Positions 19,153 to 28,660 of a DNA stretch of 64,000 bases are shown here, in pieces. This stretch comes from CAIWTU01 sp963815135 (lineage in GTDB: Bacteria; Desulfobacterota; Desulfuromonadia; Geobacterales; Geobacteraceae). The first letter of the stretch is position 1; each line of letters opens with the position of its first letter. The translations under genes and the position numbers were made by a program. The stretch is taken from the NCBI GenBank assembly GCA_963815135.1, contig CAWFFO010000006.1:124001-188000 (forward strand). The letters are read 5' to 3'. The notes under the pieces were generated by a model. The model worked only from the letters and a program-made list of their open reading frames with translations. It was not told the DNA's origin and did not search any database.

Positions 19153-21222
19153 CTAGCTCTTTTTTAGGGGATCAACGACCGGTAAACGCACGGTAAAGGT
19201 TGTACCCTTGCCTTTTTCGCTCCTGACGAGGATTTCGCCGTCATGTTTTTTTAAGATATCGCGCGTAATCGAAAGCCCGAGACCGGTTCCATTGCCTGGA
19301 TCCTTGGTAGTGAAAAACGGCTCGAAAATACGGTCGATAATTGAAGGATCGATCCCGCAACCGGTGTCCGAAACCGAGACGAAAATAGACCCGTTCTCAT
19401 ACCAGGTTCTCACTGAAACCTCTCCCTGTGCTTCTATGGACTGCGCTGCATTAACCAGCAGGTTGAGAAAAACCTGGTTCAACAGCTGCGGATAGCATTT
19501 CGTGGCCGGTATCCGACCGAGGTCCTCGGTAATGATAGTCTTGTATTTCAATTCGTTCCATACGATGTTAATGGTACTTTTAATGCAATCATTTATATCA
19601 GCGGGTTTGTATTCAGTCTCGTCGATCCTGGAAAAATTGTTCAGGTTCCTGACGATGTTTCTCACCCTGTCCACTCCCTCAAGTGATTCGCTTATCAAGT
19701 GACTGATGTCACGCATCAGCTGGTCGATCTTGAGTGACTCCTTCAGTTTACCGAGTTTTCTTATCTCATCAGAGTCGGAGGCCTTTTCGATAACAACCGA
19801 CTGAGCCCGGATAAATTCCTCGAGACGGTCCGCATAGCCGCAAAAGGTGTTCAGATTGCTGAAAATGTAACTGATCGGAGTGTTGATTTCATGGGCGATT
19901 CCCGCGGTAATTTCTCCTATGCACGCCAGTTTTTCCTGCTGCGCCATTTTTGTCTGTGCGGCCTTCAATTGGGAAAAGGCCTCTTCCAGTTCGCCGGTGA
20001 ATCTCTTGATTTCCGTAATATCACGCATGGTGATGACCGATCCCGCTTCAGCCGCACGACCGGGGAACGGGTGGGAGACTATTACATACCACCTGCCGGT
20101 TGGATCGTGGTGAATCTCAGTCCCGGACGGACAAGGTGAAGGTATGTGCATGGCATGTTCCCATAGCAGGGTTTTCCAGTCTTTCCCGGTGATTTCCGAA
20201 TAGGGTTTTCCGGCAAAGTCGCGAAATGCCTTATTGCATCTCCTGATTCTGTTATCGTGGTCTGCGAGGATGACGATGTCACCCATGCAATCCAGGGTTT
20301 TTTCCCATTCCTGCTTTGCTGTTTCCACCTGTTCGAAGAGAGACTGTAATTGCTCGTGCTGGGCAAGCAGTTCGAGCTGGCTTTTCAGAAGCTCCTGCTC
20401 CGCTTTTTTGCGCCCGGTAGCATCCCGCAGCGATTCGATTACGGCAACCAGTTTTCCTTCCGAATCGTGGATCGGGACCGCGTCGAAAAACAGGTAAAGT
20501 TCCTTACCCGCGCGGGTAGTAAACCATCCCTCGCTCTGCAGGCCCATGGGGTTGATGGCCGACTTCGCACACGCGGTAAAAAGTTCGGTTGCATCATTGG
20601 GATTTCTGTTGATAAGCATGTCTGCCAGCGTGGGGCGGGGCTGCGGGTAAAACGGCTGCCATTGACGGTCCTCGCCAAGCATGTCACAAGCCTTGAAGCC
20701 TGTGAGCTCCTCGCAGGCTTTGTTCCAGATTATGATTTTGTGGCTCGCGTCAAGAGCGAAGATGGGGGTAGAGATGTTCTGCAGCAAATTAACGGCGAAT
20801 CTTTTCTCCTCCTTCAGTATGCTTTCAAGAAGTTTTTCCTGTCTTTTCTTCAGCTCAAAAAAAGACCGGACGCTGGAAAGAAGCTCCCTTTGCCCGACCG
20901 GCCTGACAAGAAATCCGTCGGCTCCCGATTCAATGTTCTTGATGGTAGTCTCTGCATTTCCGTGGGCGGTTACCAGGATGGTCGGTATCATGCTTGTTTT
21001 CCCGTTTCTTTTCAGAGACCTTGCCACCTCGAAACATTCCGGTCCGGGCATACTGATATCGACCAGAATTATGTCGGGCATTGAAAGATCCAGCGCGTCG
21101 AAGTATTCCTCGCAACTGCGGACATGGAAAACTTCAAATCCTGCCTGGGAAAGGTACGAAGACATCAATTCATCATTCAGCTGTTCATCTCCGATTATCA
21201 GGATCCTGCCTTGAGAATCCAT
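19153..21222 (-). CDS. Hybrid sensor histidine kinase (receiver-PAS-PAS-HisKA-HATPase)
   Basis: 689 residues, no membrane segment, so cytoplasmic. Order: receiver domain (1-120, IILVDISMPGPE), PAS 1 (about 140-265, NISTPIFALDASHKIIIWN), PAS 2 (about 310-400, MGDIVILADHDNRIRRCNK), a coiled linker, phospho-acceptor His in IGEITAGIAHEINTPISYI, and an ATPase domain with VFLNLLVNAAQSI, DTGCGIDPSII and GNGTGLGLSITRDIL. The start at 21222 has AAGGGAG upstream. The receiver at the N-terminus suggests it is itself controlled by another kinase. The PAS ligand is unknown. Confidence 0.87.
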   Translation of the reverse strand: MDSQGRILIIGDEQLNDELMSSYLSQAGFEVFHVRSCEEYFDALDLSMPDIILVDISMPGPECFEVARSLKRNGKTSMIPTILVTAHGNAETTIKNIESGADGFLVRPVGQRELLSSVRSFFELKKRQEKLLESILKEEKRFAVNLLQNISTPIFALDASHKIIIWNKACEELTGFKACDMLGEDRQWQPFYPQPRPTLADMLINRNPNDATELFTACAKSAINPMGLQSEGWFTTRAGKELYLFFDAVPIHDSEGKLVAVIESLRDATGRKKAEQELLKSQLELLAQHEQLQSLFEQVETAKQEWEKTLDCMGDIVILADHDNRIRRCNKAFRDFAGKPYSEITGKDWKTLLWEHAMHIPSPCPSGTEIHHDPTGRWYVIVSHPFPGRAAEAGSVITMRDITEIKRFTGELEEAFSQLKAAQTKMAQQEKLACIGEITAGIAHEINTPISYIFSNLNTFCGYADRLEEFIRAQSVVIEKASDSDEIRKLGKLKESLKIDQLMRDISHLISESLEGVDRVRNIVRNLNNFSRIDETEYKPADINDCIKSTINIVWNELKYKTIITEDLGRIPATKCYPQLLNQVFLNLLVNAAQSIEAQGEVSVRTWYENGSIFVSVSDTGCGIDPSIIDRIFEPFFTTKDPGNGTGLGLSITRDILKKHDGEILVRSEKGKGTTFTVRLPVVDPLKKS

Positions 21223-21240
21223 ACCGCTCTCCCTTTGCAA

Positions 21241-21672
21241 GTAAAATCACCCCTTGCGTAAATCCCTTCGGTTTTTGCGCTACGCGATGATCGAGTGATT
21301 GGCTGAATGTGCCGGGCGTTCGAACCTGATCCGGCCGGTAACCTCCCGACCGGGCTTCCGACCTGAGAATATGCGTCTCAATGGTATTCCGAAAATGTTT
21401 TGAATGTGAAATAGTTTATAAAAATATTTTTATCATAACTTAAATGAAATGCAAATTTACAAGACAGTTAATTATTTGTTTGCCGTGATATACGGCGGGG
21501 ACAGGATCAAGGGCTGGAAATTCTGCAAGTGGAGCGGGAAGGAGAATGTTCATATATCTCCATTCAAGCCCTGACAGGCAGGGAGCAAATATGCTTTTCT
21601 CTTTTTGGTGAACAGTGGAAAAAGGGTTTTGCCATGATTCCCTCCGTGACTGGTCTATTGTCAGGAACGGAG
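21241..21672. other. Intergenic region without recognised gene
   Basis: About 430 bases between the sensor kinase start and the end of the lexA unit. The middle (21410-21480) is AT-rich and probably holds the promoter of the sensor kinase. The stretch 21480-21660 looks more coding-like in composition but has no open frame with a ribosome site. A small palindrome TGCCGT...ACGGCG is at 21481-21496. Confidence 0.4.
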
Positions 21673-21921
21673 CTAGTCTGTCTCAAGTGATGTCAGCGTC
21701 CACAACTGGCTGGTGGCGTCGTATGTCAGCTCGTAAAGAGCCGTGCCGTCGCTCACGGCGAAATGCAGCAGGGTGACGTCGCCGACCCTGTCTTTCCATG
21801 TGTAGGTAATCTCGGTTACGGTATGTTTTTTTCTGTTCCAGTCGAACCATACCGGCCGCAGCCGGTTTCCGGGACCGAAGACAGCGGCTACCCGGATGTT
21901 TTCATCAATCCCGCGTTTCAT
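21673..21921 (-). CDS. Small protein coupled to lexA, resembles DUF6504
   Basis: 82 residues, starting 4 bases after the lexA stop on the same strand, so it is almost certainly in the lexA operon and SOS-controlled. Pattern NRLRPVWFDWNRKKHTVTEI followed by a Trp-containing strand, HFAVSDGTALYELTYD and QLWTLTSL resembles the small beta domain DUF6504 found attached to or beside ImuB/DnaE2 mutagenesis proteins. That link is from memory and is inference. No catalytic motif is visible. Confidence 0.6.
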   Translation of the reverse strand: MKRGIDENIRVAAVFGPGNRLRPVWFDWNRKKHTVTEITYTWKDRVGDVTLLHFAVSDGTALYELTYDATSQLWTLTSLETD

Positions 21922-21925
21922 AGGG

Positions 21926-22537
21926 TTATTCCAGGGGGCGGTAGATACCGACCACCTTGCCGATTATGGAGATGTCGGCTTCCGCGTCTTCGCGGATGAT
22001 AATGTCATTGTAGGCGGGATTGGCGGGGCGCAGGCAGATATGATTTTTCCTCCGGTAAAAACGCTTCAGGGTGGCTTCTCCGTTTATCATGGCGACAACC
22101 GTATCGCCGTTTTCCGCCGTGGCCTGGGGACGCACCAGGGCCAGGTCTCCTTCCAATATGGCGTCATCGATCATCGAATCTCCCTTGACACGCAGAAAAA
22201 AGGCACCCTCCGATTTCATCTGCGAGCCGTCGATGGAAAAGTACCCTTCCACGTCCTCTATGGCCGGCTGCGGAAGACCCGCCCTTACCGTTCCCGCCAC
22301 CGGGAGGGTAACGGCCCCGGTAGAGTGCCCTGCCAGGGCGATGCCCCGGGATGTGTTGGAAATTTTTTTGATATATCCTTTTTTCTCCAGGGCTTCCAGG
22401 TGCTTCATGACGCCGAGAGTTCCATTGACGTGCAGGTGTCCGGCTATATCCCGCAATGTGGGGGGATAGCTGTTGGCGTCAATGTAGCTGGTGATGAAGT
22501 CCAGAACCTGTTTCTGGCGTGCGGTAAGTTTTTCCAT
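21926..22537 (-). CDS. lexA: LexA repressor
   Basis: 203 residues. Represses SOS genes and cleaves itself when RecA filaments form. N-terminal winged helix (LTARQKQVLDFITSYI, YPPTLRDIAGHL), cleavage site Ala-Gly in VAGTVRAGLP, and the protease dyad Ser in VKGDSMIDDAI and Lys in MINGEATLKRF. Length is normal. A Geobacter-type LexA box sits 17-34 bases upstream of its start codon, so it should repress itself. It is transcribed divergently from the HtrA gene and co-transcribed with the small downstream gene. Confidence 0.96.
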   Translation of the reverse strand: MEKLTARQKQVLDFITSYIDANSYPPTLRDIAGHLHVNGTLGVMKHLEALEKKGYIKKISNTSRGIALAGHSTGAVTLPVAGTVRAGLPQPAIEDVEGYFSIDGSQMKSEGAFFLRVKGDSMIDDAILEGDLALVRPQATAENGDTVVAMINGEATLKRFYRRKNHICLRPANPAYNDIIIREDAEADISIIGKVVGIYRPLE

Positions 22538-22553
22538 GGGAAGACTCCGTAAA

Positions 22554-22571
22554 AGTTGTCAGTTGGTAACC
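22554..22571 (-). promoter_or_regulatory. LexA box (Geobacter type)
   Basis: On the minus strand the sequence reads GGTTACCAACTGACAACT. This fits GGTT-N2-C-N4-G-N3-ACC, the LexA site reported for Geobacter sulfurreducens, at all fixed positions except the last base. It lies 17 bases upstream of the lexA start codon, a natural place for autorepression. It differs from the E. coli (CTGT...ACAG) box. Confidence 0.75.
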
Positions 22572-22721
22572 ATTAAATATCACCCCGGATGAGGATTGTC
22601 AAGGTATTGAGTCCGCTAATACCCTGATCAGTGTCTGTCCTTAAATACATTGACATGACGCCGCTTTTTGGCTAGTCTAGCACTGTCTCCGGGCCTGCCC
22701 GGAATTAACCGGAGGTTTGCA

Positions 22722-24143
22722 ATGAAGAGTTGCCGCTTTATTATATACCTTCTCATCATCACTTCTCTCGCGGCGTGTAAAAAAAAGGAAGAGCCATTAT
22801 ACTACGAGTCCAGCCGGGTCGAGGCTCCGGTAAAGGAACCCTCGCGGACCGTCGTCGCTACGCAGCAGGCTTTTATCTCAGCTGCAAAAAAGATGACCCC
22901 TTCCGTGGTTAATATATCCACAATCAGCAAGAAAAAAATAATCCAGCCATCATTCGATTTTTCTCCATTTGACGAATTTTTCAGGGGAATGCGGCCGGCG
23001 CCCCGCTACCATCGGGAAAAAAGTCTCGGTTCCGGGTTCATCATCAACAAGGACGGGTACATTCTCACCAATGATCATGTGGTCAGGGACGCGGCGTCCA
23101 TAAAGGTCAAGCTGTCAAACGAAAAGGTGTATGACGGCAGAGTCGTGGGCGGTGATATGAAGACAGACATAGCGATAGTCAAGATAAATGCCCACGGAGA
23201 TCTGCCGGTTGCGGTCCTGGGGGATTCAGACCATCTCGATGTCGGCCAGTGGGCCATTGCCATCGGAAACCCATTCGGCCTTTCCCGCACAGTCACTGTC
23301 GGGGTGGTGTCGGCGACCGGCCGAACCGGAATTGGGATAGAAACCTACGAGAATTTCATACAGACGGACGCTGCCATCAATCCGGGAAACTCCGGCGGCC
23401 CGCTTATGAATATCAACGGTGAGGTAATAGGAATCAATACCGCAATCGTAGCCGCCGGCCAGGGGATAGGCTTTGCCATACCGATTAATATGGCAAAACA
23501 GATAATCCCCCAGCTTATCAAAAAAGGCAAGGTGAGCCGGGGCTGGCTCGGTGTATCCATCCAGCAGGTTACCGACGATCTTGCCAGGTCGTTCGGGTTG
23601 AATTCGCCGCAAGGCGCGCTGGTGAGCGAAGTCATCGCTGGCAGCCCGGCAGCGAAAGCCGGTATCAGGCAGGGTGACGTGATCGTCCGGTTTGCCGGCA
23701 AGTCGGTAAAGGACGTCCAGCAGCTTCAGAGCATGGTTGCCGAAACGCCGGTCGGCGGCAAAGTTGAAGTTACGGTTTTCCGGGCGGGCAAAGAGATGAA
23801 TTTTTCCATTGTTGTCGCCAGCCAGGAAAGTGCCGAAGCGCTGCAACCGAGGCCGGATGATGTTGAGCCGTCGGTCTGGCTGGGCTTGACTGTGGAAGAT
23901 CTGCCGCCGCAGTTGCGGGCACGCGGCATCACTGGTGTAATGGTAACAGATGTTGAAGACGGGAGCCCCGCTGCGGAAGCCGGTTTCCAGGGTGGTGATG
24001 TGATAGTGTCAGTCAACCGGAAACGTATATCGGACTTGTCCGGATACCTGTTGGCGATAAAAGAGGCCGAAAAAAATGATTCCGTTGCCTTTCTGGTAAA
24101 GCGCGGTGACGCCAGTATTTATTTTGCTTTGAGAATTCGATAG
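22722..24143 (+). CDS. HtrA/DegP-family serine protease, lipoprotein form
   Basis: 473 residues from the ATG at 22722 (GGAGG about 8 bases upstream). The signal ends in the lipobox LAAC, so unlike E. coli DegP it should be lipid-anchored in the periplasm. Trypsin-like domain with His in ILTNDHVVRD, Asp in MKTDIAIVKI and Ser in NPGNSGGPLMN. Two PDZ domains follow (about 270-365 and 375-470). Role: degradation and refolding of damaged envelope proteins. It is divergent from lexA, so the promoters share about 180 bases. Confidence 0.92.
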   Translation: MKSCRFIIYLLIITSLAACKKKEEPLYYESSRVEAPVKEPSRTVVATQQAFISAAKKMTPSVVNISTISKKKIIQPSFDFSPFDEFFRGMRPAPRYHREKSLGSGFIINKDGYILTNDHVVRDAASIKVKLSNEKVYDGRVVGGDMKTDIAIVKINAHGDLPVAVLGDSDHLDVGQWAIAIGNPFGLSRTVTVGVVSATGRTGIGIETYENFIQTDAAINPGNSGGPLMNINGEVIGINTAIVAAGQGIGFAIPINMAKQIIPQLIKKGKVSRGWLGVSIQQVTDDLARSFGLNSPQGALVSEVIAGSPAAKAGIRQGDVIVRFAGKSVKDVQQLQSMVAETPVGGKVEVTVFRAGKEMNFSIVVASQESAEALQPRPDDVEPSVWLGLTVEDLPPQLRARGITGVMVTDVEDGSPAAEAGFQGGDVIVSVNRKRISDLSGYLLAIKEAEKNDSVAFLVKRGDASIYFALRIR

Positions 24144-24189
24144 ATCGGCCCCGGAAAACGAAAATTTCAGGTATAAAAAGGAATTTCCC

Positions 24190-24453
24190 ATGAGCCTTAT
24201 TGATAATCCCGATCATGCAAAACGACTTGCCCGTGCAATTGTTTCCGATGTTTCCCTTTACAACCGTGAAAAAGTGGAAGACGGGATCAGGAACGATAAC
24301 ATCTTCGAAATCCTTGCTAACGAGATTGAAGAGGGGCGTCAGCATTTCCTGTCGAGAGTGGATCCTGATCTGGTTCCTTCCAAAATCTATGATCTTGCCG
24401 TAGTAGATGTGCTCATCAAGCGGGCGGGGAAAATAGAGTCTTCAATCTGGTAA
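24190..24453 (+). CDS. Conserved small protein, unknown function
   Basis: 87 residues, acidic, predicted mainly helical, no signal or cysteine. AAAAGGA lies about 7 bases before the ATG, and an intrinsic terminator follows directly after the stop, which supports a real gene read with the HtrA gene 46 bases upstream. Recognisable blocks are ARAIVSDVSLYNREKVEDGI and NEIEEGRQHFLSRV. I cannot assign a family. Confidence 0.65.
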   Translation: MSLIDNPDHAKRLARAIVSDVSLYNREKVEDGIRNDNIFEILANEIEEGRQHFLSRVDPDLVPSKIYDLAVVDVLIKRAGKIESSIW

Positions 24454-24480
24454 AATTTACCCGGCAATATCCAGTACGCC

Positions 24481-24509
24481 AGGCGCGGTTTTTTCAATCG
24501 CGCCTTTGT
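24481..24509 (+). terminator. Intrinsic terminator
   Basis: AGGCGCG (24481-24487) pairs with CGCGCCT (24499-24505), followed by a T-rich TTGTT run. It ends the htrA-small protein unit. Confidence 0.6.
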
Positions 24510-24741
24510 TGTATAAGCAAGAAAAATGCAGTTCTCCGCGGAGATAAAGTCAGGAGATTGATTAGTCATTTTGCCGCCGGCTGATTTTATGCGATTTCAT
24601 TCGTGATTTTCTCTATGCGGCTATAGCCGGTTTCAGGCAATTACGATTTGAAAAATCCAGGTAATCGTGAGGTAATTTTGAGGCAAAAAAGTATTTATTG
24701 TTTGATTCCGGCTTTGTCGCTCGGGGTAAAGGGTGCTTGTG

Positions 24742-25702
24742 TTTGAGCGAGAAAGAACTGATATATCCGCAAGATATTGAGCCGGAGCGTCTGGACAAGT
24801 TTATTTCCCGGGTACTGGATGATATGTCACGCTCCGCTGTCCTGCGTCTCATCGATGCGGGGCTGGTAACCGTAAATGGTGCACCGGAGAAACCCTCCCT
24901 CAAATTGAGGGGCGGAGAGGTTATCCTGATAAAAATTCCACCTCCCGCACCGGCTACCCCGGTCGCGGAGGAGATACCCCTCGAAATACTGTATGAAGAC
25001 AGTGATATTATCGTCGTGAACAAGCCGGCCGGGATGGTGGTCCATCCCGGCGCCGGAAATTACAGCGGCACTCTTGTAAACGCATTGCTCGGCCATTGCC
25101 GGGATCTTTCCGGTATCGGCGGGGAGATCAGACCCGGTATAGTTCACCGCATCGACAAGGATACAACCGGGGTGCTCGTCGTCGCCAAGAATGACAGGGC
25201 TCATAATTCCCTCGCCGGCCAGTTCAAGCAGCATAGCATCAAAAGGGTTTATACCGCGCTGGTGTATGGCTCGCCGAAAGGGGATCGTGGTTCAGTCGAT
25301 TCTTCCATAGGCCGTCACCCTTCGGACCGGAAGAAAATGTCAGGTGCGGCGAAAAGGGGGCGGCGTGCGGTGACCCACTGGCGGGTGGCCGGCCGTTATC
25401 CCGGGATTACGCTGATGACCGTTACCCTTGAAACCGGACGTACGCACCAGATACGTGTCCACCTTTCCGAGGCCGGTCATCCGCTCCTGGGAGATGCCGT
25501 CTACGGCGGCAGCGGTCGCCTGGCAAATGTCCGGGACCCGGTGCTGCGCAACCTGATCAGAGATTTGGGCCGCCAGGCCCTGCATGCCGGGGTATTGGGC
25601 ATTATTCATCCTTCCACGGGTGAGTTTATGGAGTTTACAGCCGGCATTCCTGAAGATATGGTTCAAATCATACGTTACCTGGAAAACGCGGCAGGCTGTT
25701 AG
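24742..25702 (+). CDS. RluD-family 23S rRNA pseudouridine synthase
   Basis: About 319 residues. N-terminal S4 RNA-binding domain (ERLDKFISRVLDDMSRSAVL...LVTVNG), then the RluA/RluD catalytic domain with the catalytic Asp in GIVHRIDKDTTGVLVVAK and ETGRTHQIRVHL near the end. It converts uridines in a large-subunit rRNA helix (RluD positions by family, not proven here). The start is uncertain: a TTG at 24742 gives the expected N-terminus, the open frame extends up to 24698, and no ATG is suitably placed. Followed by the PgeF gene, a frequent neighbour of rluD. Confidence 0.88.
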
Positions 25703-25802
25703 CCCTGAAGTTTGAGGACTGTCGGAAAATATCGGCCGGCAGCGGAATTATTTTTCGTGACGTAGTATGGGGCAGCAACCCCTTCATATAAGGAGTAAAC
25801 AC

Positions 25803-26612
25803 TTGAAAATCATAAAAGCTGGAAAAATCCAGTATCTGGAGCCGAAGATATTTGCCGACAAGGGGGTCTCAGTTCAGGGCTTCACAACCCGCCACGAGGG
25901 GGTCTCCCGTGCACCTTACAAATCGTTGAATCTTGGACTCAACACTCCCGATTCTCCCCATAATGTGGAGGGCAACAGAAGTATTCTCGCAAGGCAGTTC
26001 AAGATAGAAATTGACAGGCTGGTGACTGTCAACCAGGTCCATGGAGGCGACATTCTGGTACTCGATGAGCCGAACCCGGATTATTCCCATTTCTTTAAAA
26101 TCGAATCTGATGGAATTATCACAAACCAGCCGGAATTAATGATCGGCATATGTGTCGCCGACTGTATTCCCGTATTGCTCCTCGATCCGGTACGTCGCGT
26201 CGTTGCCGCACTCCATGCCGGCTGGAAAGGGACCGCCGGCGGAATAACCGGCAAGGGTATCGAGGCGTTCGTAAAGCTGTTCGGTTCCAATCCGCGCGAT
26301 ATACTTGCCGCAGTGGGCCCCGGTATCGGTCCGTGCTGTTACGAGGTGGACGCCCCGGTTATGGATAGCTTCGGGAAAAGCGGACAGGACTTCACTCTGT
26401 TTGCCGAAAATACGGGAAACGGAAAATTCCGGCTGGACCTGTCACAAGCCAATTATCAGCAGATTCTGCGGGCCGGAATACCGGAGGGCAATATCGAGGT
26501 GGAAAAACTCTGTGTTTCCTGTAACAGGGAGAGTTTTTTTTCTTATCGAAGAGATGGCGGAGAGACAGGCAGGCAGATGGGATTCATCATGCTGAAGGAC
26601 AGGGAACGGTAA
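25803..26612 (+). CDS. pgeF: PgeF/YfiH-family peptidoglycan-editing / purine nucleoside phosphorylase
   Basis: 269 residues. Family members bind one zinc and act on purine nucleosides; E. coli members also prevent misincorporation of serine into peptidoglycan. Zinc ligands are visible: His in VNQVHGGDI, Cys in ICVADCIPVLL and His in AALHAGWKGT. C-terminal EKLCVSCNRESFFSYRRDGG closes the site. Start is TTG at 25803 with AAGGAG 7 bases upstream; the longer frame from 25767 lacks one. It lies about 100 bases after the RluD gene. Confidence 0.87.
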   Translation: MKIIKAGKIQYLEPKIFADKGVSVQGFTTRHEGVSRAPYKSLNLGLNTPDSPHNVEGNRSILARQFKIEIDRLVTVNQVHGGDILVLDEPNPDYSHFFKIESDGIITNQPELMIGICVADCIPVLLLDPVRRVVAALHAGWKGTAGGITGKGIEAFVKLFGSNPRDILAAVGPGIGPCCYEVDAPVMDSFGKSGQDFTLFAENTGNGKFRLDLSQANYQQILRAGIPEGNIEVEKLCVSCNRESFFSYRRDGGETGRQMGFIMLKDRER

Positions 26613-26657
26613 CGTTTGAACATTCTCAATGAAGGAAAATTTTTTCAGGAGGCGGGA

Positions 26658-27473
26658 ATGAAAACTTATTTAAAATTTGTACTGGCGGTTATGCTGAACA
26701 TTTTCACTTTTGGCTGTGCCCATAATTACTACAATATCCCCCACGATCAATACGCGCAGCGGGTGAAGGTCCTTGGAGTGGCTCCCATCTTTGTCGATGC
26801 AGGTTCCGACATCCGGTACCCGGAGAAGGATGCGCTTGTTGCGCTGATCAAGGATTATAACAGGGTCAATGAAAAGAAACTGGTCGATATGATAAAGGAA
26901 GGTGGCTCCCATTTTGATGTAAGATATCTTGGCGGAAGTCCGGACCAGTTGTTCTCCGACCTCTTTTCCAGTCGGGAAAGGAGAAATGACGCCGGAGTTG
27001 TATACAATAAATACTTCTACAAGGCCGATGCCCTTCGCAATTACATAAAAACGAACCATGTGGACGCAGTGATGCTGTTGGTGGTCAGCGGTATTACAAG
27101 GTCTGAAAAGATATATTCGAGCAATCTTCTGAATTATCTCGATACCAATTATAGTTACCTTATCCTGACAGCCCAGATTCTGGACGCCAATGGCTCGATC
27201 TTGTGGGAGTATCCGAATTTCCGGCAGGACAGCCCGTCTATTACACCGCTGCTGGCACTGCAATATCCTGATTTCAACGAAGCAGAAGCAAACGCAAACG
27301 AAAAAGTGGATGTGAAATTCAAGACAATTGCCGGCATAAGAAGAGTTCTGCAAAAACAGGAAAAGGATATACTCAGACGCAACAAACAGGTTTCAGAATC
27401 ATATTATTCGATATTTGATGATATGGTGTCATTGTTGAATCCAGGCAAAAGCCTGTTCGGAGGCTCAAATTAA
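26658..27473 (+). CDS. Putative lipoprotein, unknown function
   Basis: 271 residues from the ATG at 26658 (AGGAGG upstream). The signal ends in lipobox FTFGC. The mature part alternates strands and helices (VKVLGVAPIFVDAGSDI, DAVMLLVVSGITRSEKIYSS, YLILTAQILDANGSILWEY), the layout of lipoproteins that bind a partner in envelope complexes, but I recognise no family. C-terminal 50 residues are charged and helical. Transcribed just upstream of the TIGR04255-like gene. Confidence 0.7.
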   Translation: MKTYLKFVLAVMLNIFTFGCAHNYYNIPHDQYAQRVKVLGVAPIFVDAGSDIRYPEKDALVALIKDYNRVNEKKLVDMIKEGGSHFDVRYLGGSPDQLFSDLFSSRERRNDAGVVYNKYFYKADALRNYIKTNHVDAVMLLVVSGITRSEKIYSSNLLNYLDTNYSYLILTAQILDANGSILWEYPNFRQDSPSITPLLALQYPDFNEAEANANEKVDVKFKTIAGIRRVLQKQEKDILRRNKQVSESYYSIFDDMVSLLNPGKSLFGGSN

Positions 27474-27553
27474 TTCCAGGCGAATGCGCAGAAACGGGAT
27501 AAATGTGAAATAGATGTATCAATGTATAATCAACAGTTAAGGAGGATTGTCCG

Positions 27554-28297
27554 GTGTCTGAAAAATATCCACATAATTTTTTGAAGAACGTAACGGCAAG
27601 AATTGATTTTGGCCATAATTACCTCGAAATTTCATCTAATGTACCCAATCCCCTCCAGGACAAAATCAAGGCAAGTTTTCCTTTTATGCAGAGAAAGGGA
27701 GCCATGGCCGAACAGCTGGAGATTATCTCCGAAACAGACATAAAGCGCAGGCACATCAAGGAAAATCACTGGTTTTTCCAGGCAAGGGACGGAAGCAGGA
27801 CTCTCTGCATCGCTCCAAATTTTTTGTGGGTCGATTACAAGAAATACACAGATTTTTCAGACCTGAAAGAGACATTTTCTGCTGTAGCGGAAGGATTGTT
27901 CGAGGCTTTTCCCGAGTTTTCCGTAAACCGGTTCGGTCTCAGGTATTTCAACGAAATCGATATGACCGATCCAAATGTAACGGAATGGAAAGATTACCTG
28001 AACGGAGACCTGCTGACGATTTTTGCCATGGCTGATGACAAAACCAAGATATCGAGGGCATTTCACAACCTTGAGATGAACTACGGTGATTTCAATCTTA
28101 CATTTTTGTACGGCATGCACAACCCGGATTACCCTGCGCCGATACGAAGAAAGACTTTTGTCCTGGATTTTGACGCATATGCAATGAAGGTTCAGGGAAA
28201 AGAAGGATTAACGGGCTGTCTGCAAAACATGCATGACAGAATCGAGTCGCTGTTCGAAAAAAGCATTACCGACAAGCTTCGGGGAATAATGGGCTGA
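27554..28297 (+). CDS. TIGR04255-like protein
   Basis: 247 residues, GTG start with AAGGAGG 8 bases upstream. The features ENHWFFQARDGSRTLCI, FLWVDYKKYTDFSDLKETF and the late motif FSVNRFGLRYFNEIDM fit the sporadically distributed TIGR04255 family, whose function is unknown. No signal or membrane segment, so cytoplasmic. A terminator follows the stop codon. Assignment is by pattern only. Confidence 0.6.
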   Translation: MSEKYPHNFLKNVTARIDFGHNYLEISSNVPNPLQDKIKASFPFMQRKGAMAEQLEIISETDIKRRHIKENHWFFQARDGSRTLCIAPNFLWVDYKKYTDFSDLKETFSAVAEGLFEAFPEFSVNRFGLRYFNEIDMTDPNVTEWKDYLNGDLLTIFAMADDKTKISRAFHNLEMNYGDFNLTFLYGMHNPDYPAPIRRKTFVLDFDAYAMKVQGKEGLTGCLQNMHDRIESLFEKSITDKLRGIMG

Positions 28298-28336
28298 TAG
28301 CTGCAATAAAGGGATGTAATCCGCAGTAATGTAAAC

Positions 28337-28374
28337 AAAGACCGGCTTTCAATTCAAGAGTGCCGGTCTTTTTA
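28337..28374 (+). terminator. Intrinsic terminator
   Basis: AAAGACCGGC (28337-28346) pairs with GCCGGTCTTT (28362-28371) followed by TTT. It ends the transcript of the TIGR04255-like gene. Confidence 0.8.
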
Positions 28375-28399
28375 CGTTATGATTTTAGTTGCTTACGTA

Positions 28400-28607
28400 T
28401 TGAACCTAGATACGGCGGTTATAGACATCCTCTGTTCGCTCCGGAGGCCTGATTCTGCTGCTCTAAGCTCATTTCGCTACAGCCGCTAAACTCACCCTTC
28501 GGGTTCAGACAATATCGGCTGTCCACACTCCATTTCGCCAAGAGCAGCTACGAAACAGACCTGAGTTGCTTACTGCGGACACCTCCAACCGCCGTTTTTG
28601 GGTTGAA
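28400..28607. repeat. 208-bp imperfect inverted-repeat element
   Basis: Left end TTGAACCTAGATACGGCGGT (28400-28419) is an imperfect inverted copy of the right end at 28588-28607. The interior pairs further: CTGATTCTGCTGCTCT against AGAGCAGCTACGAAACAG, and ACAGCCG against CGGCTGT, around a CCCTTCGGGT tip. A 10-base direct repeat AGTTGCTTAC occurs at 28387 and 28564. No open frame. Looks like a non-autonomous, hairpin-forming repeat (MITE or REP/BIME class). The region 28375-28660 holds nothing else. Confidence 0.6.
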
Positions 28608-28660
28608 AGTTTAATCTTGCCGAGAATAACGTCTGGCAGGTTTATGATTAAAGAACTGCC

